Assembly (NCBI RefSeq): GCF_023715365.1
Contig: NZ_JAMBNZ010000013.1
Span: 22,753 to 86,752 of the forward strand
Reading direction: 5' to 3'
DNA length: 64,000 nt
Source of the DNA: Georgenia satyanarayanai
GTDB taxonomy: Bacteria > Actinomycetota > Actinomycetes > Actinomycetales > Actinomycetaceae
The notes beneath the pieces were generated by a model. That model had not been told where the DNA came from. It worked only from the letters and a program-made list of their open reading frames with translations, and ran no database searches. Position numbers and translations under genes: made by a program. Shown one piece after another: positions 16,974 through 27,170 of this stretch (within the stretch, counting starts at the first letter, position 1; the number at the start of each line of letters is the position of its first letter).

Positions 16974-18863
16974 TCAGTCCGCGAGGGCGGTGAGCAGCTC
17001 CTCGAGGATCGGGCCGGCGGTCTGCGCACCGGAGACACCGGTCTCGACGAGGACGGCCACGGCGAGGTCGCCCTGGGCGGCGATCATCCACGTGTGCGTC
17101 TCGTGGGCGCCGTCGCCGTCCGGGTTGCCGTACTCCGCGGTGCCGGTCTTCGCGAGGACGGGCTCGCCGGGCACGTCGCTGAGGGCGATGCCGGAGCCCT
17201 CGGTGACGACGCCGCGCATGAGCTCGCGCAGCTGCTCGGCCTCCTTCTCGGTGAGCGGCTGGGCCGGCTCGGCGACCTCCGGAGCGGTGTCGGCGACGAG
17301 CTGCGGGAGGACGGCGTGGCCGGCCTGCACCGACGCGGCGACCGTCGCCATCGCCAGGGGGCTGGCGAGCACGCGCCCCTGCCCGATGAGCGAGGCGGCA
17401 CGCTCCGTCTCGCTCTCCGGCGCAGGGACCTGACCGAGGTAGGCGGGGAAGCCGAGGTCCCGCTCGACCCCGATGCCCAGCGCCTCGGCGGCCGCGGCGA
17501 GGTCGCCGTCCTCGAGAAGGTCGCGCTGGTCCATGAGGGCGGTGTTGCACGAGTGCGCGAGGGCGGTGCGGAAGGGCACCTCGCCGAGCGCGGAAGCCGG
17601 GTAGTCGTCGTAGTTGGTGAACTCGCGGCCGTCGACCGTGAGGGTCTCGAAGCAGGTGACGGCGTCGTCGAGCGCGAGGCCGGCGCGCAGCAGCGCGAGG
17701 GAGGTGACGACCTTGAAGGTGGAGCCGGGCGCGTACTGGCCGGCGGTCGCGGCGTTGAGGCCCTCGTTGCCGGGCCCGTTCGCGGCGGCGAGCACCTCGC
17801 CGGTGGAGGGCCGCAGCGTGACGATCGCGCTGGCGGAGTCCTGGGTGTCCTCGCCGGCGTAGAGGATCTCCTCCGCGGCTTGCTGGACATCGACGTCCAG
17901 GGTGAGGCGCAGGTCCTCCGGCTCGGTGCCCTCCCCCTCGAAGAGCGGGCGGCGCGTGTCCGCGGCGTCGACGGCGGCCACCTCGATGTCGGGCGTGCCG
18001 CGCAGCTGGTTTTCGAAGGCGGCCTGGAGGCCCGACAGGCCCACCTCGTCCCCCGCCCGGACCCGGCCCTCGGAGGCCTCGACGACCTCCGCCGTCGCCG
18101 GGCCGACCCTCCCGAGGAGCGCACGGGCGAACTCGCGGGTGGGCGCCAGCGGGATGGTGTCCTCGACGACGCGAGCACCGGGGATGTCGGCGAAGTCCTC
18201 GTCGACGTCCTCGGCGTCCTCCGGGCGCAGGACGAGCGCCTCGACGAAGGCCCGCGGCCCCATCGCCTCGGCGCGCTCACGGAAGGCGGCGGGGTCGATG
18301 CCGAGGGCTTCGGCCACCTCCCCGGCGCGCTCCCCCACCTCCTCGGCCGCGACGAGGGTCTTGTCCAGGCCGTAGCGGCCCACGGGACGCTCGGTGACGA
18401 TGACCTCGCCGTCGGCGCCGAGGACGTCGGCGCGCTCGGGCAGGGTGCGGCTCACCTCCAGGCGCTCCCCCTCGGTGAGGCCGGGCGCGAGGACGTCGGG
18501 GCGCCAGGTGAGCGCCCAGCCGCCGTCGTCCTCCTGCTCGACGAGCTCCGCCGTCGTCGTGTAGGCCCACTCGTGGTCCTCGATCGTCCACGACCACGCG
18601 AGGTCGACGCTCGCGGCGCCGTCGTCCTCCGCGCGCGTCACCTCCTGCGCCTCCACCGTGACCTCGTACTCGGCGAGCGGCTCGACGAGCTCGGCGAAGG
18701 ACCCGGCGGCCACCGGGTCGGTGAGGGTCACGCCGTCGAGGCTCTGCCCGGCCAGTGCGGAGGCGAGGGCGGAGGCGGCGTCGTCCAGGCCGTCGTCCTC
18801 GGGTCCCGAGCAGGCGGTGAGGAGCAGCGCGAGGGCACAGAGGGGCGCGAGGCGGCGGATCAC
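16974..18863 (-). CDS. Penicillin-binding protein, class B, lipoprotein type (MecA_N-like domain plus transpeptidase)
   Basis: This 629-residue cell-wall transpeptidase has a lipobox ending at C18 (A-L-L-L-T-A-C) rather than the usual uncleaved anchor. Next come an NTF2-like/MecA N-terminal domain (about 25-130), a PBP dimerisation domain (about 140-300) and the transpeptidase. Active-site motifs are S381-T-F-K384, S438-C-N440 and K572-T-G574. The architecture is like PBP2a and the actinobacterial PbpA/PBP3 lipoproteins, which often have low beta-lactam affinity. The GTG at 18863 lies 7 bases after AATACT. A long upstream frame (to 20693) is a shadow of other genes. Confidence 0.92.
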   Translation of the reverse strand: MIRRLAPLCALALLLTACSGPEDDGLDDAASALASALAGQSLDGVTLTDPVAAGSFAELVEPLAEYEVTVEAQEVTRAEDDGAASVDLAWSWTIEDHEWAYTTTAELVEQEDDGGWALTWRPDVLAPGLTEGERLEVSRTLPERADVLGADGEVIVTERPVGRYGLDKTLVAAEEVGERAGEVAEALGIDPAAFRERAEAMGPRAFVEALVLRPEDAEDVDEDFADIPGARVVEDTIPLAPTREFARALLGRVGPATAEVVEASEGRVRAGDEVGLSGLQAAFENQLRGTPDIEVAAVDAADTRRPLFEGEGTEPEDLRLTLDVDVQQAAEEILYAGEDTQDSASAIVTLRPSTGEVLAAANGPGNEGLNAATAGQYAPGSTFKVVTSLALLRAGLALDDAVTCFETLTVDGREFTNYDDYPASALGEVPFRTALAHSCNTALMDQRDLLEDGDLAAAAEALGIGVERDLGFPAYLGQVPAPESETERAASLIGQGRVLASPLAMATVAASVQAGHAVLPQLVADTAPEVAEPAQPLTEKEAEQLRELMRGVVTEGSGIALSDVPGEPVLAKTGTAEYGNPDGDGAHETHTWMIAAQGDLAVAVLVETGVSGAQTAGPILEELLTALAD

Positions 18864-18944
18864 CCGGGCGAGTATTCCCGGCGGCGCCCACGAGCGGCAA
18901 GGCTCCGGGTGCCGCACGACGCGGCGCACGTTACACAAGGACGT

Positions 18945-19907
18945 ATGCCTCGCTACGGATTCCATGCCTCGCAAGAGCAGATCGCTCCCTCCCAGCTCCT
19001 GCGTGACGTCCAGCAGGCCGAGCGCGCCGGCTTCGACATGGCGATGTGCTCCGACCACTTCTCCCCGTGGTCCGCGCGACAGGGCCACTCCGGCTTCACG
19101 TGGTCCTGGCTCGGTGCCGCGCTCGCGACGACGGACCTGCGCCTGGGCACGGTCAACGCACCCGGTCAGCGCTACCACCCGGCGATCGTCGCGCAGGCCA
19201 CGGCCACCCTCGCCGAGATGTTCCCCGGCCGCTTCTGGGTGGCGCTGGGGAGCGGGCAGAACATGAACGAGCACATCACGGGTGCCAAGTGGATCGGCAA
19301 GGACCTGCGCCAGGAGCGGCTCGAGGAGTGCGTCGAGGTCATCCGCCGCCTCCACGCCGGCGAGGAGGTCACCTACCGGGGACGGCACGTGACCGTGGAG
19401 CGCGCCCGCCTCTACGACCTGCCGCAGGAGGCACCGGCGCTCATCGGCCCGGCCCTGTCCCCCGGCACCGCCGCGCGCGCCGCGCACTGGGCCGACGGCC
19501 TCATCACGATCAACACCGACATCGAGTCGGTGCGCGAGATCGTCGGCGCCTACCGGCAGGCCGGTGGGAACGGCACGCTGGCCCTCCAGATGCACGTCTC
19601 GATCGCCCCGACGCTGAGCGAGGCACGTGACATCGCCCGCGACCAGTGGCAGAACAACACCTTCCCCGAGCCGATCGCCCACGACACCGCCACGCCCGAG
19701 GACTTCGACACGATCGGCCGGTACGTGCCCGACGACGTCATCGCCGGCGCCGTCATCGTCACCGACTCCGTGGCCGGGCTGGTGGAGCAGCTGCGCGAGT
19801 ACGAGGCGCTCGGCTTCGACGAGGTGTACCTCCACCACGTCGGCCAGGACCAGGCACCCTTCCTCGAGCTCGCCGAGCACGAGCTGCTGCCGGCCCTGCG
19901 CGCCTGA
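18945..19907 (+). CDS. LLM-class flavin oxidoreductase, probable non-F420 (FMN) subfamily
   Basis: This 320-residue TIM-barrel oxidoreductase has its start (M-P-R-Y-G-F-H-A-S-Q-E-Q-I-A-P), M-C-S-D-H-F-S-P-W, G-H-S-G-F-T-W-S-W-L-G-A and W-V-A-L-G-S-G-Q matching the subfamily described as having reverted from F420 to a flavin cofactor. The substrate is unknown. The ATG at 18945 has an AAGGA ribosome site. It is divergent from the PBP gene, with 81 bases between the start codons. Confidence 0.88.
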   Translation: MPRYGFHASQEQIAPSQLLRDVQQAERAGFDMAMCSDHFSPWSARQGHSGFTWSWLGAALATTDLRLGTVNAPGQRYHPAIVAQATATLAEMFPGRFWVALGSGQNMNEHITGAKWIGKDLRQERLEECVEVIRRLHAGEEVTYRGRHVTVERARLYDLPQEAPALIGPALSPGTAARAAHWADGLITINTDIESVREIVGAYRQAGGNGTLALQMHVSIAPTLSEARDIARDQWQNNTFPEPIAHDTATPEDFDTIGRYVPDDVIAGAVIVTDSVAGLVEQLREYEALGFDEVYLHHVGQDQAPFLELAEHELLPALRA

Positions 19908-19955
19908 GGGCGCGGCTGCCGACGACTTCCGGGCCGGGCGCCGGTCTGTCCCTCC

Positions 19956-20663
19956 ATGGCCACCTTCATGCTGCTCCCCGGGGCCGGCGGCTCCGGCTGG
20001 GTCTGGCACCTTGTCGCCCGCGAGCTCGCGGCTCGCGGCCACCGAGCCGTCCCCGTCGACCTCCCCTCCGGCGACGACGACGCCGGGCTGGGTGAGTACG
20101 TCGACGCCGGCGTCGCTGCGATACCGACCGGCGCGGAGGACCTCGCCGTCGTCGCGCTGTCGATGGGCGCGCTCACCGCGCCGCTCGTCTGCGAGCGCGT
20201 CCCCGTCCGCCTCCTCGTGCTGCACAACGCGATGGTCCCGACGCCGGGTGAGACCGGCGGGGACTGGTGGCAGGTGACGGGGCAGCACGCGGCGATGGTC
20301 GAGCACGCGCTGGGTATCGGGCTCAGCGAGGCGGACCTGCAGGACGAGGCGGTGCTCTACGGCCACGACGTCCCGCCGGCGCTCTTCGCGGAGGAGGGCG
20401 AGCGGGACAGCGAGCAGTCCGGCCGACCCTTCGCCGACCCGTGGCCGCTCACCCGGTGGCCCGACGTGCCCACCCGCGTCATCGCCGGCCGCGACGACCG
20501 TCTCTTCCCCCGCGACTTCCAGCACCGCCTTGCCCGTGAGCGCCTCGAGATCGTCCCCGACGACGTCGACGGCGGCCACCTCGCCGCTCTCAGCCACCCG
20601 GAGCAGGTGGCCGCACTGCTCCACCGGTACGCAGCCGAGACTTTCGGCGCGGATGCCGGCTGA
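19956..20663 (+). CDS. Alpha/beta-fold hydrolase
   Basis: This 235-residue hydrolase has an oxyanion segment M-L-L-P-G-A-G-G-S-G and a nucleophile elbow A-L-S-M-G-A, where the first glycine of G-x-S-x-G is replaced by alanine. The acid is probably in A-G-R-D-D-R-L-F-P, with the histidine in V-D-G-G-H-L-A. It resembles plant methyl-esterase/hydroxynitrile-lyase-like esterases found in actinobacteria; the substrate is unknown. It follows the flavin oxidoreductase by 48 bases and may share its transcript. Confidence 0.85.
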   Translation: MATFMLLPGAGGSGWVWHLVARELAARGHRAVPVDLPSGDDDAGLGEYVDAGVAAIPTGAEDLAVVALSMGALTAPLVCERVPVRLLVLHNAMVPTPGETGGDWWQVTGQHAAMVEHALGIGLSEADLQDEAVLYGHDVPPALFAEEGERDSEQSGRPFADPWPLTRWPDVPTRVIAGRDDRLFPRDFQHRLARERLEIVPDDVDGGHLAALSHPEQVAALLHRYAAETFGADAG

Positions 20664-20690
20664 CCGCCCGGCTGGCCGTCCGCCCCTCCG

Positions 20691-20759
20691 CACTGTGCGC
20701 CTCCTGATCCCACTGTGCTGCCGGTAAGCGGCGCGCGGTGGACCACCGGGCGCACAGTG
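20691..20759. terminator. 11-bp inverted repeat after the hydrolase gene
   Basis: CACTGTGCGCC (20691-20701) pairs with 20749-20759. The loop contains further GC-rich pairing. It lies between the hydrolase stop and the arsR promoter, so a terminator role is likely, though there is no U-tract. Confidence 0.5.
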
Positions 20760-20771
20760 AGAAGTCGGGTC

Positions 20772-20801
20772 TTGATAGGTGACTGTTCAGTCACCTATGC
20801 T
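20772..20801 (+). promoter_or_regulatory. Promoter of the arsR-type gene (-35 TTGATA, -10 TATGCT)
   Basis: TTGATA at 20772-20777 and TATGCT at 20796-20801 are 18 bases apart. The expected start of transcription, near 20808-20809, coincides with a GTG codon in the arsR frame, which would make the message leaderless. The whole spacer is occupied by a perfect palindrome. Confidence 0.65.
20775..20798. promoter_or_regulatory. Operator palindrome ATAGGTGACTG-TT-CAGTCACCTAT
   Basis: An 11-bp perfect inverted repeat with a 2-base centre fills the promoter spacer of the arsR-type gene. This is the expected position for autorepression by a dimeric winged-helix ArsR protein. Confidence 0.8.
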
Positions 20802-20808
20802 TGACCGT

Positions 20809-21150
20809 GTGGACGAGGACCTCGTGTTCAAGGCACTGGCGGACCCTGTGCGCCGGCTGCTGCTGGACGCCCTCTTCGAGCGCGACGGGCGTGCGCTCGG
20901 GGAGCTCGAAGCCGTCGTCGCCGAGCACGTCGAGATGACGCGCTTCGGCGTCGCCAAGCACCTGCGCCTCCTCGAGGCCGCAGGCCTGGTGACCACCCGC
21001 AAGGTCGGCCGGGTCAAGGAGCACTACCTCAACCCGGTCCCGGTCCAGCAGATCCACCGCCGCTGGATCGGCAAGTACACCGACAGGGCGCGCACCGCTG
21101 ACGCCCTCATCGATCTCAAGGAACGACTCGAGGACAAGGACCCGTCATGA
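20809..21150 (+). CDS. ArsR-family winged-helix transcriptional regulator
   Basis: This protein of about 113 residues has the ArsR/SmtB fold; the segment F-K-A-L-A-D-P-V-R-R-L-L-L-D-A-L opens the domain and the recognition helix is around F-G-V-A-K-H-L-R-L-L-E-A-A-G-L-V. No metal-binding cysteine cluster is present, so it belongs to the non-metal branch paired with SRPBCC proteins. In-frame upstream starts exist (GTG 20779, ATG 20797), but both lie within the operator and -10, so the GTG at 20809 is preferred. Its stop overlaps the next gene (ATGA). Confidence 0.88.
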   Translation: MDEDLVFKALADPVRRLLLDALFERDGRALGELEAVVAEHVEMTRFGVAKHLRLLEAAGLVTTRKVGRVKEHYLNPVPVQQIHRRWIGKYTDRARTADALIDLKERLEDKDPS

Positions 21151-21629
21151 GCACCGACGTCATCCACACCATCTACATCAACGCCCCGGCCCAGCGGATC
21201 TGGGACGCCATCACCACCTCCGAGGGCACGTCGCAGTGGGGCTACGGCGGGGAGGTCGAGATCGACCCGCGCCCCGGCGGCACCTACCGCAACCTCTCCA
21301 CCCCGGACATGGTCGCCTTCGGCATGGGACCGGTGGCCGTCGAGGGCGAGGTGCTGGAGATCGACCCGCCCCGGCTCCTCGTGCTGTCCTGGAGCCCCAC
21401 GTGGCGGGAGGGTGCGCCGGCGACCCGCCTCACCTGGGAGCTGACCGAGTACCCCAACGGCCAGACCAAGGTCGTCCTCACCCACGACGTGAGCGCCGCG
21501 CCCGACCAGGCCGAGGAGCTCAACGGCGGCGGTGACCCGGAGGGCGGTGGTGGCGGCTGGCCGTGGTCGCTGTCCGGGCTCAAGACCTTCGTCGAGACCG
21601 GCAGGCCGATGGACGCGCCGGCGTCCTGA
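21147..21629 (+). CDS. SRPBCC/AHSA1-domain protein
   Basis: This 160-residue START-like domain protein opens V-I-H-T-I-Y-I-N-A-P-A-Q-R-I-W-D-A-I-T and has the strand R-P-G-G-T-Y-R and the segment G-E-V-L-E-I-D-P-P-R-L-L-V-L-S-W. Such proteins bind hydrophobic ligands in a deep pocket. The pairing with an ArsR regulator through a 4-base overlap is a common two-gene unit in actinobacteria; the ligand is unknown. The pair is probably autoregulated through the operator upstream. Confidence 0.88.
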   Translation: MSTDVIHTIYINAPAQRIWDAITTSEGTSQWGYGGEVEIDPRPGGTYRNLSTPDMVAFGMGPVAVEGEVLEIDPPRLLVLSWSPTWREGAPATRLTWELTEYPNGQTKVVLTHDVSAAPDQAEELNGGGDPEGGGGGWPWSLSGLKTFVETGRPMDAPAS

Positions 21630-21636
21630 GGCACCG

Positions 21637-21707
21637 CCACACGCGCCGCCCGGCCCTGCTGTGCGCCCGCCACACGGCGCCACAGTGGGCCGGTCGGGCG
21701 CGTGTGG
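21637..21707. terminator. Long GC-rich hairpin after the SRPBCC gene
   Basis: The arm at 21637-21656 pairs with 21687-21707 (outer 10 bp CCACACGCGC perfect), and the loop holds a second nested stem. It lies 8 bases past the SRPBCC stop and separates that operon from the toxin-like gene. Confidence 0.65.
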
Positions 21708-21815
21708 GTCCACCGGGGCGCCGCGGGTCAGCTGCCCGAAAGGGCCGTCCGTCGTGCCCTCGAGACGAGCACGAGGCGCTTTCCCCAGCCCCCGCTGGGA
21801 CCGCACACTCCGAGG

Positions 21816-23825
<2,010 letters not shown>

Positions 23826-23828
23826 GCC

Positions 23829-24152
23829 ATGTCGGTCGCCGCCGTCGTCACCTACCGTCCCGGGTCGGAGGGCACGTCCTACCTGCCCGTCGCCACGGAG
23901 GACGCGTTCCGCCGGACGTGGCTCCCGCTCGCCGAGGCCGCGGGACTGGAGATCGTGCCCCGCTTCGCTGACGGGCTGGTCGTCGACAGGGCCCAGGACG
24001 CGGTCCTGGGTGCCGAGCTCGCCCGCCTCCGGGCGGACCTGGCCGGCCGGCCTGACCTGGAGCACGTCCGCGTTCGCGCCGGGCTCCTCGCCGCGTTGGT
24101 GCAGGAGGTGGCCGCCCGCCGCAACGACGTCGTCGAGCTCTACATCGGATAG
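23829..24152 (+). CDS. Putative immunity protein to the adjacent toxin
   Basis: This 107-residue protein has no recognised family. It starts M-S-V-A-A-V-V-T-Y-R-P-G, is rich in acidic residues and leucine, and ends V-V-E-L-Y-I-G. Its ATG lies 3 bases after the stop of the large toxin-like gene, the usual arrangement of a toxin and its immunity gene. The assignment rests on position, size and acidic composition only. It could instead be an unrelated small protein. Confidence 0.55.
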   Translation: MSVAAVVTYRPGSEGTSYLPVATEDAFRRTWLPLAEAAGLEIVPRFADGLVVDRAQDAVLGAELARLRADLAGRPDLEHVRVRAGLLAALVQEVAARRNDVVELYIG

Positions 24153-24280
24153 CCACCTTCAGACTCACGGACGGGTGAGGAGCACTCGCCGACACGGCAC
24201 CCGGCGCGCCCGGTGGCCGAACCGGATCTCGGGCCGATCTGCTCAGAGAGTGAGACGCGGTGTGTTAGTTTCCATACCCG

Positions 24281-24304
24281 CGCTCCGGCCGGCCGGTCGG
24301 AGCG
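24281..24304. repeat. Hairpin in the leader of the peptide ABC operon
   Basis: CGCTCCG and CGGAGCG flank a GC-rich 10-base centre, 70 bases before the start of the binding-protein gene, within the 220-base region 24153-24372. It may act on mRNA stability or attenuation. An AAGGAAG ribosome site precedes the ATG at 24373. Confidence 0.5.
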
Positions 24305-24372
24305 AGAGAGCAGCTGCCGCTCGTCCGCTCTGCACGGGGCAGGTGGCCCCCCTTCTCCTAAGGAAGTGAACT

Positions 24373-26013
24373 ATGGCCCTCGCTCACCAGCGGCGCCGGG
24401 TACTGGTTGGTGCCTCGACCGCCCTCATCCTCGTCCTCGCGGCCTGCGCGGAGACCGACGACGGCGGCGGCGGGGGCTCCGGCGACGACGCCACGGGCTC
24501 CGGCGGCGACGGCATCACCGTCGGCACCACCGACGTCATCTTCTCCCTGGACCCGGCCGGCTCCTACGACAACGGCTCCTTCCTCGTCCAGAACCAGGTC
24601 TTCCCCTTCCTGCTCAACACCCCGTACGGCAGCCCGGACGTCGAGCCGGACATCGCCGAGTCGGCGGAGTTCACCGCGCCCACGGAGTACACGGTCACCC
24701 TCAAGGAGGGCCTGACCTTCGCCAACGGCAACGAGCTGACCTCCTCGGACGTGAAGTTCAGCTTCGACCGCCAGCTCGCGATCGCGGACCCGAACGGCCC
24801 GTCCTCGCTGCTGTACAACCTCGAGAGTGTCGAGGCGCCGGACGACCTCACCGTCGTCTTCCACCTCACGGGCGAGGACGACCAGACCTTCCCGCAGGTG
24901 CTCTCCTCGCCCGTCGGCCCGATCGTCGACGAGGACGTCTTCTCGGCCACCGAGCTGACCCCCGCCGAGGAGATCGTCGAGGGCAAGGCCTTCGCCGGCC
25001 AGTACGCGATCACCGACTACACCCAGAACGAGCTCGTCCGCTACGAGGCCTTCGCCGACTACGGCGGCATGCTCGGCGCGCCGGAGACGGACGTCGTCAC
25101 CGCGCAGTACTTCACCGAGGAGACCTCCCTCAAGCTGGCCGTCCAGCAGGGTGACGTCGACGTCGCGTTCCGCAACCTCTCCCCCACCGACCTCGCCGAC
25201 CTCGAGGGCGACGACGGCGTGACGATCCACGACGGGCCTGGCGGCGAGATCCGCTACATCACCTGGGACTTCAACGCCCAGCCCTTTGGCGAGGCCACCC
25301 CGGACGCCGACCCCGCCAAGGCCCTGGCCGTGCGCCAGGCCGCCGCGCACCTGCTCGACCGCGAGGCGCTGAGCCAGGAGATCTACCAGGGGACCTACAC
25401 CCCGCTGTACTCCTACGTGCCCGAGGGCCTGAGCGGCGCCGCGGAGCCGCTGCTCGAGATGTACGGTGACGGCCAGGGCGGCCCCGACGCCGAGGCCGCC
25501 GCTGCGGCCCTTGAGGAGGCCGGTGTCCCGACGCCGGTCGCGCTCAACCTCCAGTACAGCCCCGACCACTACGGCAACTCCTCCGACGAGGAGTACGCGA
25601 TGATCGAGAGCCAGCTCGAGGCCGGCGGCGTGTTCGACGTGACCCTCCAGTCGACGCTGTGGGACACCTACAACACCGAGCGTGTCGAGAGCGCGTACCC
25701 GGCCTACCAGCTCGGCTGGTTCCCGGACTACTCCGACGCGGACAACTACCTCTCCCCGTTCTTCCTCACGGAGAACTTCCTCGCCAACGGGTACGAGAAC
25801 GCCGAGGTCAACGACCTCATCCTGGACCAGGCCACCGAGCCGGACCCGGCCGCGCGTGAGGAGAAGATCGCTCAGGTCCAGCAGCTCGTCGCCGAGGACC
25901 TCTCCACCCTGCCCTACCTCCAGGGCGCCCAGGTGGCCGTGGCCCAGAACGACATCACCGGCGTCACCCTCGACGCCTCCTTCAAGTTCCGCTACGCCCC
26001 GCTCGGCCGCTAG
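24373..26013 (+). CDS. Peptide/nickel-type ABC transporter substrate-binding lipoprotein
   Basis: This 546-residue family 5 extracellular binding protein has a signal peptide with lipobox L-V-L-A-A-C (C26), then an Asp/Gly-rich linker. The mature domain has the family segments L-T-S-S-D-V-K-F-S-F-D-R and V-R-Q-A-A-A-H-L-L-D-R-E-A-L-S. It would capture an oligopeptide or similar solute outside the membrane. It leads a four-gene operon with two permeases and a fused ATPase. The true ligand cannot be inferred. Confidence 0.92.
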   Translation: MALAHQRRRVLVGASTALILVLAACAETDDGGGGGSGDDATGSGGDGITVGTTDVIFSLDPAGSYDNGSFLVQNQVFPFLLNTPYGSPDVEPDIAESAEFTAPTEYTVTLKEGLTFANGNELTSSDVKFSFDRQLAIADPNGPSSLLYNLESVEAPDDLTVVFHLTGEDDQTFPQVLSSPVGPIVDEDVFSATELTPAEEIVEGKAFAGQYAITDYTQNELVRYEAFADYGGMLGAPETDVVTAQYFTEETSLKLAVQQGDVDVAFRNLSPTDLADLEGDDGVTIHDGPGGEIRYITWDFNAQPFGEATPDADPAKALAVRQAAAHLLDREALSQEIYQGTYTPLYSYVPEGLSGAAEPLLEMYGDGQGGPDAEAAAAALEEAGVPTPVALNLQYSPDHYGNSSDEEYAMIESQLEAGGVFDVTLQSTLWDTYNTERVESAYPAYQLGWFPDYSDADNYLSPFFLTENFLANGYENAEVNDLILDQATEPDPAAREEKIAQVQQLVAEDLSTLPYLQGAQVAVAQNDITGVTLDASFKFRYAPLGR

Positions 26014-26034
26014 CCCCAGCGCCACATCCACGAC

Positions 26035-26074
26035 GACGGGACGGGGTGCCGCACCAGCGGCGCCCCGTCCCGTC
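26035..26074. terminator. 18-bp hairpin between binding-protein and permease genes
   Basis: Arms 26035-26052 and 26057-26074 pair with one G-U and a 4-base ACCA loop. A stem here can block 3' exonucleases or partly terminate transcription, making the binding protein more abundant than the membrane parts. Confidence 0.75.
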
Positions 26075-26091
26075 CGTGAGAGGAGTTCTTC

Positions 26092-27168
26092 GTGACGATC
26101 GCTGACGAACAGGTGGTGAGCACCACCGCCGCCGACAAGTCCGGCGGATCGGGGCTGGGCCGCTACATCCTCGTGCGGTTCCTGCTCATCATCCCCACGG
26201 TGTTCATCCTGGTCACCCTCGTGTTCTTCCTCATGCGGGTGGTCGGTGACCCGATCTCCGCGTCGGTGGGTGGGCGCCTCACGCCCGACCAGCTCGCCGA
26301 GCGGCTCGCCGCGGCGGGCTACGACCGGCCCGTGCTCGTCCAGTACGTCGAGTACCTGGGCCAGATCTTCACCGGTGACTTCGGCCGCACGGTGACCGAC
26401 AACCGGGCGATCAGCGAGATCCTCCTCACCTACGGCACCGCGACGCTCGAGCTCGTCGTCTTCTCGCTCATCGTCGCGCTCCTTGTCGGCATCCCGCTGG
26501 GCCGCATCGCGGCCTACCGCCGCGATCAGCTGCCCGACGCCGTGCTCCGCGTCTTCGCGATCCTCTGCTATGCCACCCCGGTCTTCTTCGCCGGACTGCT
26601 CCTCAAGCTCGTCTTCTCGGTGTGGCTGGGCTGGTTCCCGCTGGGCGGGCGCGCCACGCCGGGCACCCAGCTCACGCTGGACCGGATCTCCGGGTCCAGC
26701 GGCATCAACATCATCGACGCGCTGCGCACCGGCCGCTGGGACCTCATCGTTGACGTCCTGTCCCACGCCGTCCTGCCCGCCGTCGCCCTGGGACTGCTTA
26801 CTGCCGGTGTCTTCCTGCGCCTGGTCCGCACCAATCTCATCGGCACCCTCGGCATGGACTACGTCGACGCCGCCCGCTCGCGCGGCGTGCCCGAGGGGCG
26901 CCTCCTGCGCAAGCACGCCTACAAGCCGGCCCTCATCCCCATCATCACGGTCATGGGCATGCAGATCGCCCTCATGCTCGGCGGGGCGATCCTCACCGAG
27001 ACGACCTTCGAGTGGCGAGGGCTGGGCTTCCAGCTGGCCCAGTACCTCGGGGCGCGCGACTTCGTCGCCGTCCAGGGCATCGTCGCGCTCCTCGCGGTAG
27101 TCGTCGCGGTGACGAACTTCGTCGTCGACGTCATCGCCGCCCTCATCGACCCGAGAGTGAGGTACTGA
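26092..27168 (+). CDS. Peptide ABC transporter permease, DppB/OppB type
   Basis: This 358-residue polytopic membrane protein has the binding-protein-dependent transport domain. The first helix (about 22-46) is followed by the extracellular segment typical of DppB. The EAA-like loop is D-Y-V-D-A-A-R-S-R-G-V-P, and the end is F-V-V-D-V-I-A-A-L-I-D-P-R-V-R-Y, which is diagnostic for the family. The GTG at 26092 has a GAGGAG ribosome site. It forms the pore with the next permease. Confidence 0.92.
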   Translation: MTIADEQVVSTTAADKSGGSGLGRYILVRFLLIIPTVFILVTLVFFLMRVVGDPISASVGGRLTPDQLAERLAAAGYDRPVLVQYVEYLGQIFTGDFGRTVTDNRAISEILLTYGTATLELVVFSLIVALLVGIPLGRIAAYRRDQLPDAVLRVFAILCYATPVFFAGLLLKLVFSVWLGWFPLGGRATPGTQLTLDRISGSSGINIIDALRTGRWDLIVDVLSHAVLPAVALGLLTAGVFLRLVRTNLIGTLGMDYVDAARSRGVPEGRLLRKHAYKPALIPIITVMGMQIALMLGGAILTETTFEWRGLGFQLAQYLGARDFVAVQGIVALLAVVVAVTNFVVDVIAALIDPRVRY

Positions 27169-27170
27169 CG

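Noticed and set aside
16974..20693. A very long upstream extension of the PBP frame
   Set aside because: The extension lies antisense to the flavin oxidoreductase and hydrolase genes. The lipoprotein signal starting at GTG 18863 fixes the true N-terminus.
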